This document shows positions 33,465 to 42,918 of a DNA stretch of 45,335 bases, piece after piece. Origin of the DNA: DALYJJ01 sp031969915 (GTDB lineage Bacteria; Acidobacteriota; Terriglobia; Bryobacterales; Bryobacteraceae); NCBI GenBank assembly GCA_031969915.1, contig DALYJJ010000037.1, forward strand, positions 1 through 45,335, read 5' to 3'. The notes below the pieces were generated by a model that was not told the DNA's origin, did no database searches, and was given only the letters and a program-made list of their open reading frames with translations. A program made the position numbers and the translations under genes. Positions within the stretch are counted from its first letter, which is position 1, and every line of letters starts with the position of its first letter.

Positions 33465-35399
33465 ATGAGGATTCGACTGGCCGGGCTGATGGGGTTGGCG
33501 GTCGCACTGGCCCTGGGCCAACCGCGCACCGATCCGGATGCGGACACCATCCGGCGCCGAAACGCGACCGAGAAGGCGCTCCAGGAGATCGCCATCGTCG
33601 AGCGCAAGGTGATGGTGCCCATGCGCGACGGGAAGCGCATGTCCGCCGACGTGTACCGGCCCAAGGATGAATCGAAGAAATACGGAACGATCTTCGTCCG
33701 CACTCCCTATAACTTCAATTACTGGGACGTCAGGCTCGGAGCGCCGCGCGACATGGCGCAGCAACTGGAGGCGGTGAAGCGCGGATACGCCTACGTCGTG
33801 ATGAATGAGCGTGGTCACTTCTATTCCGAAGGGAACTACGACATCCTCGGCGCCCCGTTGACGGACGGAGACGACGCCCTGAGCTGGATCGAGCAGCAGC
33901 CGTGGTCGAACGGCAAAGTAGGAGCGATCGGCTGCTCCTCCACCGCCGAGTGGCAATTGGCGGTAGCGGCCCGCAACCATCCCGCTTTCACTACCATGAT
34001 CCCCCAAGGCTTCGGCGCCGGCGTGGGGCGCGTCGGACCATGGTTCGAACAGGGAAACTGGTACCGGGGCGGCGCCTTTCAAATGCTGTTCGCAACCTGG
34101 ATCTACGGGGAACAGAACCAGGTGCGGCCGATGTTCTCGAAAGACGCAACCCGGGAAGACCTGGTGGAAGCCGCGCGGCTCTTTGACCTGGCGCCGCAAA
34201 TGCCGCGCGTAGACTGGGCCAAGGCCCTCTGGCACCTTCCGGTGATGGACCTCCTCAAGTCCGTGCGCGGACCGCGCGGGGTCTTCGCCGACGCGATGGA
34301 CGTGGACACAGGCGGGCGTATGATCCAGCGCACTCCGAACGATCCTGCCTGGTACAAAGGCGGACTCTGGCACGACGACAGGAAGATCGACATCCCCGGC
34401 TTCTGGTTCATGTCCTGGTACGACGTCTCGGTGGGGCCCAACCTGGCGGCGTATAACTTCGTTCGCAAAACGGCCCGGCCGGAGATAGCCAGTCAACAGT
34501 ACGCGATCATCGCGCCCGTAGGTCATTGCGCTTTCACAAGGGCCACCGAAGATACCGTCATTGGCGAACGCCCCGTGGGCAACGCCCGCCTCAATTATCA
34601 GGAGTTGACTTATGGCTGGTTCGACTTCTTCCTGAAAGGAGAAAAGAACGGGCTGCTCGAGAAAATGCCCAAAGTCCGGTATTACACCATGGGCTCGAAC
34701 CAGTGGCAATCGTCCGATACCTGGCCGCCGCAGGGCGCCGCGCCCATGACCCTCTATCTGGCGAGCGGCGGAAACGCGAACAGCCTCTACGGAGACGGCG
34801 TGCTGGCCGCCGCGACGCCGCCGAAGAATCAGCCGGACACGTTCGTGTATGACCCCGAAAACCCCGTGCCCTCCCTGGGCGGCAACGTCTGCTGCACCGG
34901 CAACGCGATCACCGCGGGGGCCTTTGACCAGAGGCGCAACCAGGCCCGCGCCGACGTGCTCGTGTATTCAACCGAACCGCTCAAGGAGGGCCTGGAAGTG
35001 AGCGGGCCGATCGAGGTGACTCTCTACGTTTCCTCGGACGCCAAGGACACCGACTTCACCGCCAAACTCGTCGACGTGTATCCCGATGGGAAGGCCTACA
35101 ATCTGGACGAGACAATTCAGAGGATGCGCTACCGCGAAGGCTATGTGAAACCCCCGGTGTGGATGGAAAAGGGCAAAGTCCATAAGGTGATCCTGGGCCC
35201 GATGACCACCAGTAACTACTTCGCGCCGGGACACCGCATCCGCGTGGAGATTTCAAGCAGTAACTTCCCCCGGTTCGACCGGAACCTGAACACGGGCGGG
35301 AATAACTACGACGAATCCAAGCCCGTGGTGGCGCGGAACACCGTTCATCATTCCGCCGAGTTCCCGTCGAGCGTTGTGCTGACGGTTGTGCGAAAGTAG
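33465..35399 (+). CDS. CocE/NonD-family hydrolase, secreted
   Basis: This 644-residue alpha/beta hydrolase has a hydrophobic leader (RIRLAGLMGLAVALALGQ). An X-Pro dipeptidyl-peptidase/cocaine-esterase fold follows. The probable nucleophile is Ser158 in GAIGCSSTAEW, and residues such as HCAFTRATED (His) and MDVDTGG (Asp) may complete the triad. The C-terminal jelly-roll starts near LKEGLEVSGPIEVTLYVSSDAKDTDFTAKLVDVYPDG, typical of CocE. Natural substrates are unknown; family members cleave esters, amides or prolyl peptides. It is separated by 54 bases from the broken M16-like gene and ends convergently with the DUF2911 gene. Confidence 0.9.
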   Translation: MRIRLAGLMGLAVALALGQPRTDPDADTIRRRNATEKALQEIAIVERKVMVPMRDGKRMSADVYRPKDESKKYGTIFVRTPYNFNYWDVRLGAPRDMAQQLEAVKRGYAYVVMNERGHFYSEGNYDILGAPLTDGDDALSWIEQQPWSNGKVGAIGCSSTAEWQLAVAARNHPAFTTMIPQGFGAGVGRVGPWFEQGNWYRGGAFQMLFATWIYGEQNQVRPMFSKDATREDLVEAARLFDLAPQMPRVDWAKALWHLPVMDLLKSVRGPRGVFADAMDVDTGGRMIQRTPNDPAWYKGGLWHDDRKIDIPGFWFMSWYDVSVGPNLAAYNFVRKTARPEIASQQYAIIAPVGHCAFTRATEDTVIGERPVGNARLNYQELTYGWFDFFLKGEKNGLLEKMPKVRYYTMGSNQWQSSDTWPPQGAAPMTLYLASGGNANSLYGDGVLAAATPPKNQPDTFVYDPENPVPSLGGNVCCTGNAITAGAFDQRRNQARADVLVYSTEPLKEGLEVSGPIEVTLYVSSDAKDTDFTAKLVDVYPDGKAYNLDETIQRMRYREGYVKPPVWMEKGKVHKVILGPMTTSNYFAPGHRIRVEISSSNFPRFDRNLNTGGNNYDESKPVVARNTVHHSAEFPSSVVLTVVRK

Positions 35400-35409
35400 G
35401 CGGGCCGCG

Positions 35410-36528
35410 CTAACTGCCGCCGCCGAACTCCTTCACCATATTCTGAAGGTTCTTCCGATTCACCTCGTCGGGCGCTTGCGCAAGAGCCTTCCTCGCGTGC
35501 TCCAGAGCCTTGGCTTTGTCCCCCGTGGCGGCGTACCCGCGGGCCAGGCCGACATGCACCGGCCATTCATCGCCGTTGCGCTTGGCGTTCAACTGGAAGA
35601 CCTCCATCGCCTCCGCCACTCGCTTCGCGGCAAGAAGCTGGCGTCCGTACTGATGGATCTCCACGGGCCGTGCGGACGGATGATTCAGCGCGGCGCGCAT
35701 CGCCTCTTTCGCTTCGCTGTCACGCCCCAGCCGTTCCAGCAGTTGCGCTTTCGTGCTCAACGTGGAAAACTCCGCCCGGCCCACAAACGGCTTACTCACC
35801 GCCGCTTCCGCCCACGCCAGACCCTCCTCGTAGTTCTTGCCGATCTGCAAACAGTATTGCGCCGCCGCGTTCCAACCCAGGTGGGTGAAACCGGCTGTGT
35901 TCCGGAGTTCCTCGCGGAGTTTCGATAAGTAGACCTCATCGATGTCCGGCGCCGCGATCTTCCACCCCACGGCAAGGTCCTCCCACTGCATTTCCGCCGT
36001 CGCCTCGGCCGGCTTCCGCGACGTGAACTCATAGGTGAGCCACTCGCGGTAGTCGTGTTTCGACGGCTTCGTTGTCACCCGCAGCGCATCTTCACTCTCC
36101 TCGTAGAAGAAACTGCCCCACGAAGTGGAGTTCCGCGAGAACACCAACGTCCACTCGTCCGGGCCGGCGATCATGTGCAGGCCATATCGTCCGGCCGCGA
36201 GCGGCTTACCCTCGATGAGCACGTTGTGGGACGTCTCGAAGACCGTGTTCTCATCCGCCCCCGCGCGCCACGGGCTGGGCTTGCGGTGGCCGAATCCGAG
36301 ATCCGTGAGGCCGTAGGGAACCAGCTTGCCCCAAATCTGGCCGCGCCGGTCGGCCCCGTCGGGTCCATGGACGGCTGGACTACCGTACTCGATGCTAACT
36401 TTGACAGGCCCGATGAACTGGGTGACGGCAGAGCGTTGCGTGTTGCCCGAGCGCGGCAGCGTGAGGCCGACCTGGGCGGAGAGAGCTGTCGTGAGGAGAC
36501 AGGGCAGGGCTAAGGCTAACAGTCTCAT
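35410..36528 (-). CDS. Secreted DUF2911 protein with TPR-like tail
   Basis: This 372-residue protein has a signal peptide (MRLLALALPCLLTTALSAQ) followed by a DUF2911 domain (about residues 35-190; IGPVKVSIEYGSPAVHG, AGRYGLHMIAGPDEWTLVFSRNSTSWGSFFY, EDALRVTTKP, YEFTSRKPAEATAEMQWEDLAVGWKI). Helical pairs near 215-365 resemble tetratricopeptide repeats (EWPVHVGLARGYAATGDKAKALEHARKALAQAP). DUF2911 proteins are common in Bacteroidetes and Acidobacteria and have no known biochemical role. The ATG at 36528 gives the natural leader. It is convergent with the CocE gene. Confidence 0.9.
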   Translation of the reverse strand: MRLLALALPCLLTTALSAQVGLTLPRSGNTQRSAVTQFIGPVKVSIEYGSPAVHGPDGADRRGQIWGKLVPYGLTDLGFGHRKPSPWRAGADENTVFETSHNVLIEGKPLAAGRYGLHMIAGPDEWTLVFSRNSTSWGSFFYEESEDALRVTTKPSKHDYREWLTYEFTSRKPAEATAEMQWEDLAVGWKIAAPDIDEVYLSKLREELRNTAGFTHLGWNAAAQYCLQIGKNYEEGLAWAEAAVSKPFVGRAEFSTLSTKAQLLERLGRDSEAKEAMRAALNHPSARPVEIHQYGRQLLAAKRVAEAMEVFQLNAKRNGDEWPVHVGLARGYAATGDKAKALEHARKALAQAPDEVNRKNLQNMVKEFGGGS

Positions 36529-36702
36529 GCCCGCGTTAGACGCGCCGGGTCGGAAGGTGATGCGGAAATGGGGCGAGCAGTTCCCCCCGTGGGGCGGGAC
36601 ATCCGTTTGCCGCGGCGATGCGGCTCTTCCGGCGCCTTGGCATCTGGCCGGCCAGCGATTTGCCCGCCGCCCGGCAGACCTCGATCACGCCCCCACCCGT
36701 TC

Positions 36703-37272
36703 TCACTGCTTCCTTCCCATCTTGCGTCGGGCCTCAGCCGCCCAATATCGCTCAAGATTGGCTTGGTGGATGATTTCGCCCAAGAAGTAGTAGCTGTCTG
36801 GATCCGCAACATGAGCTACAACGAAGACAGCGTGAAGCCGCACCGACGACGGAAGCGTCCAAAAGCGTTCCATGACTTCCGAAGCTGCTGCCGGTCCGAT
36901 TCGGATCAAGGCGTTTACTGCCCGAAAGTGCGCCTGGACGGCCGAGTCGGCCTTCATCCAGATGTTCGGCCGGCTGCCTGGTTGCATGTCGATGTTCTCA
37001 ATCAGGAACGGAATCGCTTCACGCGTTTTCCAACGCGCGAAAGCATCGGCCATTCCAAGCCTGAGTTGATAGAAGTCGACATCGGAAGGGGCTCGGAGCG
37101 TCCAGGAAATCAGTAACTGCTCTGCACGCGGCCCCTGGGCCACCGCGCGCTCAACTCCCGCCGCCCGCGTGTCGTAGTTCGCCAATAGCTTGGCGAGTTC
37201 CGAATCGGTGAGATCTTGGCCTCCCACAAGTGCTGTTCCTATTACTAGGAGAGTGACCGTCTTTGTGACCAC
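36703..37272 (-). CDS. Small secreted HEAT-like protein
   Basis: This 189-residue protein starts with GTG after GAAGGAG. A short signal peptide (TKTVTLLVIGTALVGGQ) precedes helical pairs that look like HEAT/Armadillo-type repeats (MADAFARWKTREAIPFLIENI, ADSAVQAHFRAVNALIRIGP, VRLHAVFVVAHVADPDSYYFLGEII). No catalytic motif is visible. An upstream ATG at 37317 would add 15 unlikely residues. The antiporter gene lies divergently 119 bases upstream. The function is unknown; interaction scaffolding is only a guess. Confidence 0.7.
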   Translation of the reverse strand: MVTKTVTLLVIGTALVGGQDLTDSELAKLLANYDTRAAGVERAVAQGPRAEQLLISWTLRAPSDVDFYQLRLGMADAFARWKTREAIPFLIENIDMQPGSRPNIWMKADSAVQAHFRAVNALIRIGPAAASEVMERFWTLPSSVRLHAVFVVAHVADPDSYYFLGEIIHQANLERYWAAEARRKMGRKQ

Positions 37273-37391
37273 GTTGTACTCCTTCGGATCCCGCTGCCCG
37301 GCCCGTCGCAAGAACAAGTAGACGCGCCCGGCTTCTACCGGTTCCCGATAAACCGCCCCCGTCGTGCCAAAATGAGAGTCTCCTCCTTCGG

Positions 37392-38972
37392 ATGCACTCC
37401 ATCGAACTCTTCCTCGGTCTCCTTCTCGCCGCCCTCGCCATCGCCGTCGCCGCCAAACGCTTCGAACTCCCCTACCCGATCGCCCTGGTCCTCGGAGGCT
37501 GCGCCATTGCCCTCGCCCCCGGCATCCCTCTCATCCGCCTCGATCCCCAACTCGTGTTCGTGCTCCTCCTGCCCCCCATCCTCGGCGAAGCCGCCTACTT
37601 CACCTCCTGGCGCGACTTCGTCCAGTGGAAGCGCGCCATCTTGCTGCTCGCCTTCGGCCTCGTCGCCGCCACCAGCGCCGTCGTCGCCGCCGTCTGCGTC
37701 TGGCTGATCCCCGCCATGACCTGGAGCGTCGGCTTCGTTCTCGGCGCCATCGTCTCCCCGCCCGATGCCGCCGCCGCCACCGCCATCATGCGCGGCCTCG
37801 GACTCCCCCGCCGCATCACGCAAATCCTCGAAGGCGAGAGCCTCGTCAATGACGCCAGCGGCCTCACCGTCTACCGCTTCGCCATCGCCGCCGCCCTCAC
37901 CGGCGCCTTTTCGCCGTCCACCGCCCTCCTCACCTTCCTCTGGATCTCGCTCGGCGGCGTCGCCATCGGCGTGGCCGTCGGCTGGCTCTTCGTCCGCCTC
38001 TATCCCCGCATCCGCGACCCCGAAGTCGAGATCCTCTCCACCTTCATGCTCTGCTACGCCGCCTACGTGCTGGCCGAAGCCGTCCACGCCTCCGGCGTCC
38101 TGTCCACCGTCGCCGCCGGACTCATCCTCGGCTGGGCCTCGCCCCGCCTCTTCACCGCCATGACCCGCATTCGCGCCACCGCCGTCTGGCAGAGCGCCAT
38201 CTTCCTCATCAATTGCTCCATCTTTCTGCTCATCGGCCTCCAACTCCCCGCCGTCCTCCGCACCCTCCAGTCGTATCCCGCCGCCACACTCCTGCAATGG
38301 GCGGCGCTGCTGTCGGCCGCCGTCATCGGCATCCGCTTCCTGTGGGTCTACGTCATGACCTACCTGCCGCGCGCCCTCTTTGCGGCGATCCGAAAACGCG
38401 AACCGAAGCCCACACCCCGCGCCGTCGCCGTCGTCGCCTGGACCGGACTGCGCGGCGTCGTCTCCCTCGCCGCCGCTCTCGCCCTGCCCGACCCCTTCCC
38501 TCACCGCGACCTGCTGCTCTTCCTTACCTTCACGGTCATCGTGGCGACGCTCGGCCTCCAGGGACTCACCCTGCGCCCCTTCATCCGCGCACTCCGCCTT
38601 CCCAAGGACCTGTCGAGTGAAGAGGAGCAACTCAAAGCCCGCCTGGCTTCGACCGAGAATGCCCTCACGCGGCTGCGCGAACTCGAAGCCGCCCAGGCTG
38701 CGCCGCCCGTCGTCCTGGCCCGCGTGCGCGGCTACTTCGAGGACCGCCTCGCCGGCGAACGCGCCGAGTTCGAAGCCCACACCCGCGAAACGCAGACCGA
38801 CAAACCCGAAGAGTTCAAGACCATCGCCGAGCAGCGCATCTGGTGGGAACTCGCCAAGGTCGAGCGCGAAACCCTCATCGACCTCCGCAAACGCCGCGTC
38901 ATCGGCGACGAAGCCCTCCGCCGCCTCGAACAGGACATCGATCTGCTCGAAGCCAGAATCGTCCCCCGCTGA
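37392..38972 (+). CDS. CPA1-family Na+/H+ antiporter
   Basis: This 526-residue inner-membrane exchanger has about twelve hydrophobic helices (residues 3-395). The ion-site motifs are typical of the NhaP/YjcE-type CPA1 family: SPPDAAAATAIMRGLGLPRRITQILEGESLVNDASGL and GLRGVVSLAAALALP. The last 120 residues form a cytoplasmic, charged coiled-coil-like tail (LKARLASTENALTRLRELEAAQ, EDRLAGERAEFEAHTRETQTDK). It probably extrudes Na+ or K+ in exchange for protons for pH and salt balance. The coding strand is strikingly C-rich, leaving a long spurious frame on the other strand. Confidence 0.92.
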   Translation: MHSIELFLGLLLAALAIAVAAKRFELPYPIALVLGGCAIALAPGIPLIRLDPQLVFVLLLPPILGEAAYFTSWRDFVQWKRAILLLAFGLVAATSAVVAAVCVWLIPAMTWSVGFVLGAIVSPPDAAAATAIMRGLGLPRRITQILEGESLVNDASGLTVYRFAIAAALTGAFSPSTALLTFLWISLGGVAIGVAVGWLFVRLYPRIRDPEVEILSTFMLCYAAYVLAEAVHASGVLSTVAAGLILGWASPRLFTAMTRIRATAVWQSAIFLINCSIFLLIGLQLPAVLRTLQSYPAATLLQWAALLSAAVIGIRFLWVYVMTYLPRALFAAIRKREPKPTPRAVAVVAWTGLRGVVSLAAALALPDPFPHRDLLLFLTFTVIVATLGLQGLTLRPFIRALRLPKDLSSEEEQLKARLASTENALTRLRELEAAQAAPPVVLARVRGYFEDRLAGERAEFEAHTRETQTDKPEEFKTIAEQRIWWELAKVERETLIDLRKRRVIGDEALRRLEQDIDLLEARIVPR

Positions 38973-39113
38973 AGCGCTGCTCGAAGCCGCGCCCCCCTCG
39001 CCTCCCGGAAGTGAGAATTCCCCCTTCGATGGGTGATGGGTTTGTTTCCGGTTTAGCCGGATCCTGGGATTGCAGAGCGAACCAGTTTCAGCCCTGCAGA
39101 GATGGAGATACCA

Positions 39114-39335
39114 ATGAAACACCTTCTGAGTGGCGCGATGGTCCTGGGTTTGGCTGCGGTTCTGTCTGCGGCGCCCCAAACCAACCAACCGCCGAAACCG
39201 AACCCTCATCAGTCGAGCCAGTCCGGCGTGGATGGCAAGACCCAGAAGGCCGGTAAGAAGAGCCACGCTGGTCAAACCGGCCAAACCGTCCATAAGGGCA
39301 AGCGCAAACACTCCACCCCCAAATCCGGCGACTGA
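39114..39335 (+). CDS. Small, very basic secreted protein
   Basis: This 73-residue protein has a clear signal peptide (MKHLLSGAMVLGLAAVLSAAP). The mature part of about 50 residues is rich in Lys, Gln, Ser, His and Pro (KTQKAGKKSHAGQTGQTVHKGKRKH) and should be disordered and strongly cationic. I chose the ATG at 39114, preceded by GGAGA; an upstream ATG at 39102 is also in frame. The function is unknown. It precedes the aminoacyl-phospholipid synthase gene by 26 bases and may share its transcript. Proteins of similar composition occur in Acidobacteria as small secreted peptides. Confidence 0.65.
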   Translation: MKHLLSGAMVLGLAAVLSAAPQTNQPPKPNPHQSSQSGVDGKTQKAGKKSHAGQTGQTVHKGKRKHSTPKSGD

Positions 39336-39350
39336 CGCGGCGACAGCAAC

Positions 39351-39356
39351 AGGAGG
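39351..39356 (+). promoter_or_regulatory. Perfect Shine-Dalgarno AGGAGG before the MprF-like gene
   Basis: AGGAGG is followed after five bases by the ATG at 39362, an ideal spacing. It fixes the start of the synthase gene and suggests strong translation. Confidence 0.85.
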
Positions 39357-39361
39357 TTCAG

Positions 39362-41125
39362 ATGCGTTCCTATCGATTTCAACCGCCCACGCATGAACTC
39401 ACACCCTCCGCCCCGCGGCGGAAGGCCTCACGCCTCGCGTGGCATCGCGTGAGTGCTCGTGTGGTGGCGCTCCTCGTGATCGGGAGCGGCGCCCTGAACC
39501 TCCTGACACTGATGGGAGGGCCCGTGCCCACCGAACTGCCGGCGTGGCTGCAGGTGCTCTTCCCACTCGACTTCGCCGGCATCTCGCGCACCGTCACCCT
39601 CGTTGTCGGCTTCGGCCTGATCCTGGTTGGCGCGCACCTCTGGGCGGACAGAAAGCGAGCCTGGCAATTGGCGTTCCTGTTGAGCGCAGGGTCCGTCGCG
39701 TTTCATCTGTTGCCGATTGCCTCGCGCTACGGATGGAACCTGGATGAGGCGCTGAGCTCGGCCTTGCTCTGCGCCATTCTGTGGCTCACCCGCAGGCTGT
39801 TCACTGTCGGGTCGGAGCCGCCTCGAATCGGACGAGCTGCCGTCCGCGCATTCTTCGCGTTCACCGTCGCCTCTCTGTACGGAGTCGCCGGGTTCTGGTT
39901 GCTCGAACCCGCTGAGTTCCATCGAAACTTCCACTGGTGGGACGCAGTCGCGCGAACCACGCGGCTGATGTTGTTCCTCGGCGATCGCAACCTGGTGCCG
40001 CACACACCCTACGCCGTCTGGTTCCTGGACTCCCTCTTCTGGATCTCCGGCACGGCGTTTCTGTACAGCGGCCTGATGTTGTTCCGCCCCGTTGTCTATC
40101 GCTTCCGCATCAACTGGACGGAGACGGCGCTGGCCCGGGCGATTGCGGAACGCCATGGCAGAACAGGGCAGGATTTCTTCAAGCACTGGCCCGACAAGAG
40201 CTACTTCTTCTCGGCCAGCCGCCAGTCTTTCCTCGGCTACCGCGTGGCCGGAAACTACGCGCTGGCGCTCGGAGATCCCGTGGGTCCGGGTAGCGAAACG
40301 CCTGGCGTGATTGCTGAATTTCGCGACTTCTGCCGCGCGCACGGATGGCGAGTCGGCTTCCATCAGGTGGGCGCCGATCATCTGGCGGCCTATGAGGCGT
40401 TGGGCTTCCAGAAGCTCAAAGTGGGCGACGACGCCATCGTCGATCTCACGAAGTTCACCCTCACCGGCAGCGCCATGAAGGAGTTCCGCAACACCGCCAA
40501 CCGGCTCGATCGCCTTGGCTATCGTGTCGAACGCATCGACCCGCCACTCGCCGATGCTCTCCTCGCCGATCTCAAACGCATTTCCGACCATTGGCTCGAG
40601 ATCCCGGGGCACCGCGAGCGCCAGTTCACGCTGGGCAGGTTTGAGCCTTCCTATCTCAAGACCACTCCCGTGTACGTTGCCTTCGATCGCGCCGGCAATG
40701 CCGTGGCTTTCCTGAACCTGGTTCCTTCCTATGATCCGGCCCTCGCCACCGTGGACCTCATGCGCCGCGCACCGGATCAGGTCAACGGATTGATGGATTA
40801 CCTGTTCGCCAAGGTGTTCCTGGACCTGAAAAGCCGCGGCTTCCGGTCCTTCAGCCTGGGCATGGCGCCGCTCTCGGACCGGGCGGATGCTTCCGAGGCG
40901 AGCCCGGATGAACGCGTCGTCTATTGGGTCTTGAAACGAATGCCGTTCCTGTTTCGCGCCGATAGTCTGCGACGCTTCAAGGCCAAGTATGCGGATTCCT
41001 GGACGCCGCGTTACGCCGTCTTTCAATCCCGGCTCGATCTGCCCCGCCTGGCGCTTGCCTTGCGCCGCGTCAGCGAGATTCGGTCCGGAGACGTTCGCGC
41101 GCCTCACTTGAGTGAGGCGGCCTGA
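39362..41125 (+). CDS. mprF: Phosphatidylglycerol lysyltransferase-type synthase (MprF C-terminal half)
   Basis: This 587-residue membrane enzyme has about six hydrophobic helices in its first 250 residues. A DUF2156-type GNAT-like transferase domain follows (about 270-560; SASRQSFLGYRVAGNYALALGDPVG, KVGDDAIVDLTKFTLTGSAMKEFRNTANRLDRLGY, GLMDYLFAKVFLDLKSRGF). Such domains transfer lysine or alanine from aminoacyl-tRNA to phosphatidylglycerol, making the membrane less negative. Full MprF proteins (about 840 residues) also carry an N-terminal flippase half, which is missing here; a flippase-type protein is encoded two genes on. Its end carries a small hairpin (GCCTCAC-TTGA-GTGAGGC, 41101-41118). 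The gene is followed by an AcvB/VirJ-like gene. Confidence 0.87.
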   Translation: MRSYRFQPPTHELTPSAPRRKASRLAWHRVSARVVALLVIGSGALNLLTLMGGPVPTELPAWLQVLFPLDFAGISRTVTLVVGFGLILVGAHLWADRKRAWQLAFLLSAGSVAFHLLPIASRYGWNLDEALSSALLCAILWLTRRLFTVGSEPPRIGRAAVRAFFAFTVASLYGVAGFWLLEPAEFHRNFHWWDAVARTTRLMLFLGDRNLVPHTPYAVWFLDSLFWISGTAFLYSGLMLFRPVVYRFRINWTETALARAIAERHGRTGQDFFKHWPDKSYFFSASRQSFLGYRVAGNYALALGDPVGPGSETPGVIAEFRDFCRAHGWRVGFHQVGADHLAAYEALGFQKLKVGDDAIVDLTKFTLTGSAMKEFRNTANRLDRLGYRVERIDPPLADALLADLKRISDHWLEIPGHRERQFTLGRFEPSYLKTTPVYVAFDRAGNAVAFLNLVPSYDPALATVDLMRRAPDQVNGLMDYLFAKVFLDLKSRGFRSFSLGMAPLSDRADASEASPDERVVYWVLKRMPFLFRADSLRRFKAKYADSWTPRYAVFQSRLDLPRLALALRRVSEIRSGDVRAPHLSEAA

Positions 41126-41153
41126 CACCCTGCAAGTCGTGAGGAATCACTCG

Positions 41154-41921
41154 ATGAAACGCGTCCTGCACCTTTGCTTTTTTCTTCTCGCCGCGTTGGC
41201 CGTTCCATCGCCCGCGGCCGATACCAGGATCCCCGCCGGCGTCCGCGGACGTCCGCTCACGCTGACCCGGATCGAGTCTTCTTACCCGTCAGCAGCCACC
41301 GCCGTCATCTTCCTGCCGGGAGATGGCGGCTGGCGCGGAGCAGCCGTCACCATGGCGCGGAACATCGCCAGTTGGGGCTACGACGTGTACGGCTTCGACA
41401 CCAAGAAGTATCTGGAGACGTTCACCGGCGACGGCCCGGCACTATCGGCGCAAGACCTGGCTTCCGATATCCGGCTGGTTGCAAGCCAGGTGGCAGGAGC
41501 GCCCCGCCGCCGCGTCGTTCTCGTCGGTTGGTCCCAGGGCGCTTCCATGTCCGTCGCCGCTGTATCGGGTGTCAAGGCAGCATCGCCGATCGCGGGCGTG
41601 GTCACCCTGGGTCTTCCCGAAACCGGAGTGTTGGGCTGGGATTGGAAGGCGACCCTTGCCATCATCGCGCGCCGTGAACCGGACCAGCCTACGTTTGCGG
41701 TGAAGCCGCTGCTGCCGGCTGCATCGCCGACACCTCTGTGGATGATCCATGGCTCCGAGGATGAATACACCACACCGGAAGTCGCGCGGTCGCTCTTTGA
41801 GGCTACGCGCGAGCCGAAAATCCTGGAGGAGATTCAAGGCGCGAACCACCGGTTCGATGGCCGCCAGGATGAACTCTACCGTTCGCTGAAGAAGGGCCTT
41901 GCGTGGATCGCTTCAAACTGA
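41154..41921 (+). CDS. AcvB/VirJ-like hydrolase, probable lysyl-phosphatidylglycerol hydrolase
   Basis: This 255-residue exported alpha/beta hydrolase has a signal peptide (KRVLHLCFFLLAALAVPSPAA). VirJ features are present: FLPGDGGWRG near the N-terminus, a nucleophile elbow GWSQG (Ser127), an acidic residue in GSEDEYTT and His in GANHRFDG. In Agrobacterium AcvB is a periplasmic hydrolase of lysyl-phosphatidylglycerol and is encoded with the synthase lpiA. Here the same pairing is seen: the synthase lies 28 bases upstream. The start at 41154 follows GAGGAA; an in-frame start at 41112 would overlap the synthase end. The exact activity is inferred. Confidence 0.8.
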   Translation: MKRVLHLCFFLLAALAVPSPAADTRIPAGVRGRPLTLTRIESSYPSAATAVIFLPGDGGWRGAAVTMARNIASWGYDVYGFDTKKYLETFTGDGPALSAQDLASDIRLVASQVAGAPRRRVVLVGWSQGASMSVAAVSGVKAASPIAGVVTLGLPETGVLGWDWKATLAIIARREPDQPTFAVKPLLPAASPTPLWMIHGSEDEYTTPEVARSLFEATREPKILEEIQGANHRFDGRQDELYRSLKKGLAWIASN

Positions 41922-42841
41922 CTCCCGCTCGATCGATGTTCTTTGGAGCTTTGGCTCTCTCACTCGCCACCGCGGCCCTCTATGCGGCCCTTCGTCAGTT
42001 CGAATGGCACGCCTTCCGGGCCCAGGTGCACGGGCTCGATTGGCGCTGGCTGGTCATCGCCGTAGCCTTCGACATCGCCAGCTACATCGCGCAAGCATTG
42101 CGCTGGCGGTATCTTCTCGGCGGCGCTCGCCTGTGGCAAACCACCCGGGCTGTCTACGCCGGACTCTTTCTGAACGAAGTCGCGCCGCTGCGGCCCGGCG
42201 AGGCCGTCCGCGCCTTCCTCGCCGCGCGCGACCTGCGAGTGAACGTCCTGTCCGTCGCCCCCACCATTCTCGCCGAGCGCTTCATGGATGGAGTGTGGCT
42301 CTCGGCTGCCCTCTTGGCGGTCCTCATGGCCGCGCCTCTGCCTGCATCGCTGACGCGCGTCGCCTGGGCTGTCGTCGGGACGGTAGCCGCGGCCGTCGCC
42401 GCTCTGGTCATGCTCGGACGCGGCCGTTTCGCAATCCTGCGCCAGGCTCGTTCCGCCCTGTTCCGCGCTCCGGCGTTTGCCGTGTCTGGGCTCTTCCTGT
42501 TCGCGCAAGGTCTGGCCTTCTGGTCCGTCATGCGCGCCAGTCACCTGGCGCTCGGACTGGCCGCGGCTTTCGTGGTCATGCTGGTGGTCCGAGTCGGCAC
42601 CCTGATCCCCGGAGCGCCCGCGAATCTCGGAACGCATCAGTTCTCAACCGTGCTCGGGCTATCCCTCTTCGGCGTTCCGCAGCGTGACGCGGCTGGCTTC
42701 TCCCTGGTGGTGTTTGTCGTATTGACCGCGCCCTTGCTAATGATCGGATTCGCCGCCTGCGTGAACGCGGGCTTGAACTGGAAGAGCGTCCGAGCGGCCT
42801 CACGGCCTCTCGAACCGGTGAAATCTCCCCTGCTCGGCTGA
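41903..42841 (+). CDS. Flippase-type membrane protein (UPF0104/LPG synthase TM domain)
   Basis: This 312-residue protein starts with GTG and overlaps the previous gene by 19 bases. It has about eight hydrophobic helices and the hallmark segment LFLNEVAPLRPGEAVRAFLAARDLRVNVLSVAPTILAERFMDGVWL, a conserved motif of the lysylphosphatidylglycerol synthase TM region, along with RVGTLIPGAPANLGTHQFSTV near the end. In MprF this domain flips the aminoacylated lipid to the outer leaflet. As a separate gene downstream of the synthase, it probably replaces the missing N-terminal half of the MprF-like protein. That is inference from context. Confidence 0.85.
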   Translation: MDRFKLTPARSMFFGALALSLATAALYAALRQFEWHAFRAQVHGLDWRWLVIAVAFDIASYIAQALRWRYLLGGARLWQTTRAVYAGLFLNEVAPLRPGEAVRAFLAARDLRVNVLSVAPTILAERFMDGVWLSAALLAVLMAAPLPASLTRVAWAVVGTVAAAVAALVMLGRGRFAILRQARSALFRAPAFAVSGLFLFAQGLAFWSVMRASHLALGLAAAFVVMLVVRVGTLIPGAPANLGTHQFSTVLGLSLFGVPQRDAAGFSLVVFVVLTAPLLMIGFAACVNAGLNWKSVRAASRPLEPVKSPLLG

Positions 42842-42918
42842 TGGGTTCCCGGCGCGCTTTCGCTCATCCTGGGAACGTGAGAGCCGAATCCGAATTCCCT
42901 AGCAGAAACGGAGCTTCT

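Noticed and set aside
37335..39311. Long minus-strand open frame of 658 codons opposite the Na+/H+ antiporter
   Set aside because: It is antisense to a clear CPA1 antiporter and is low-complexity Gly/Asp/Glu-rich, as expected from the C-rich codons of the real gene.
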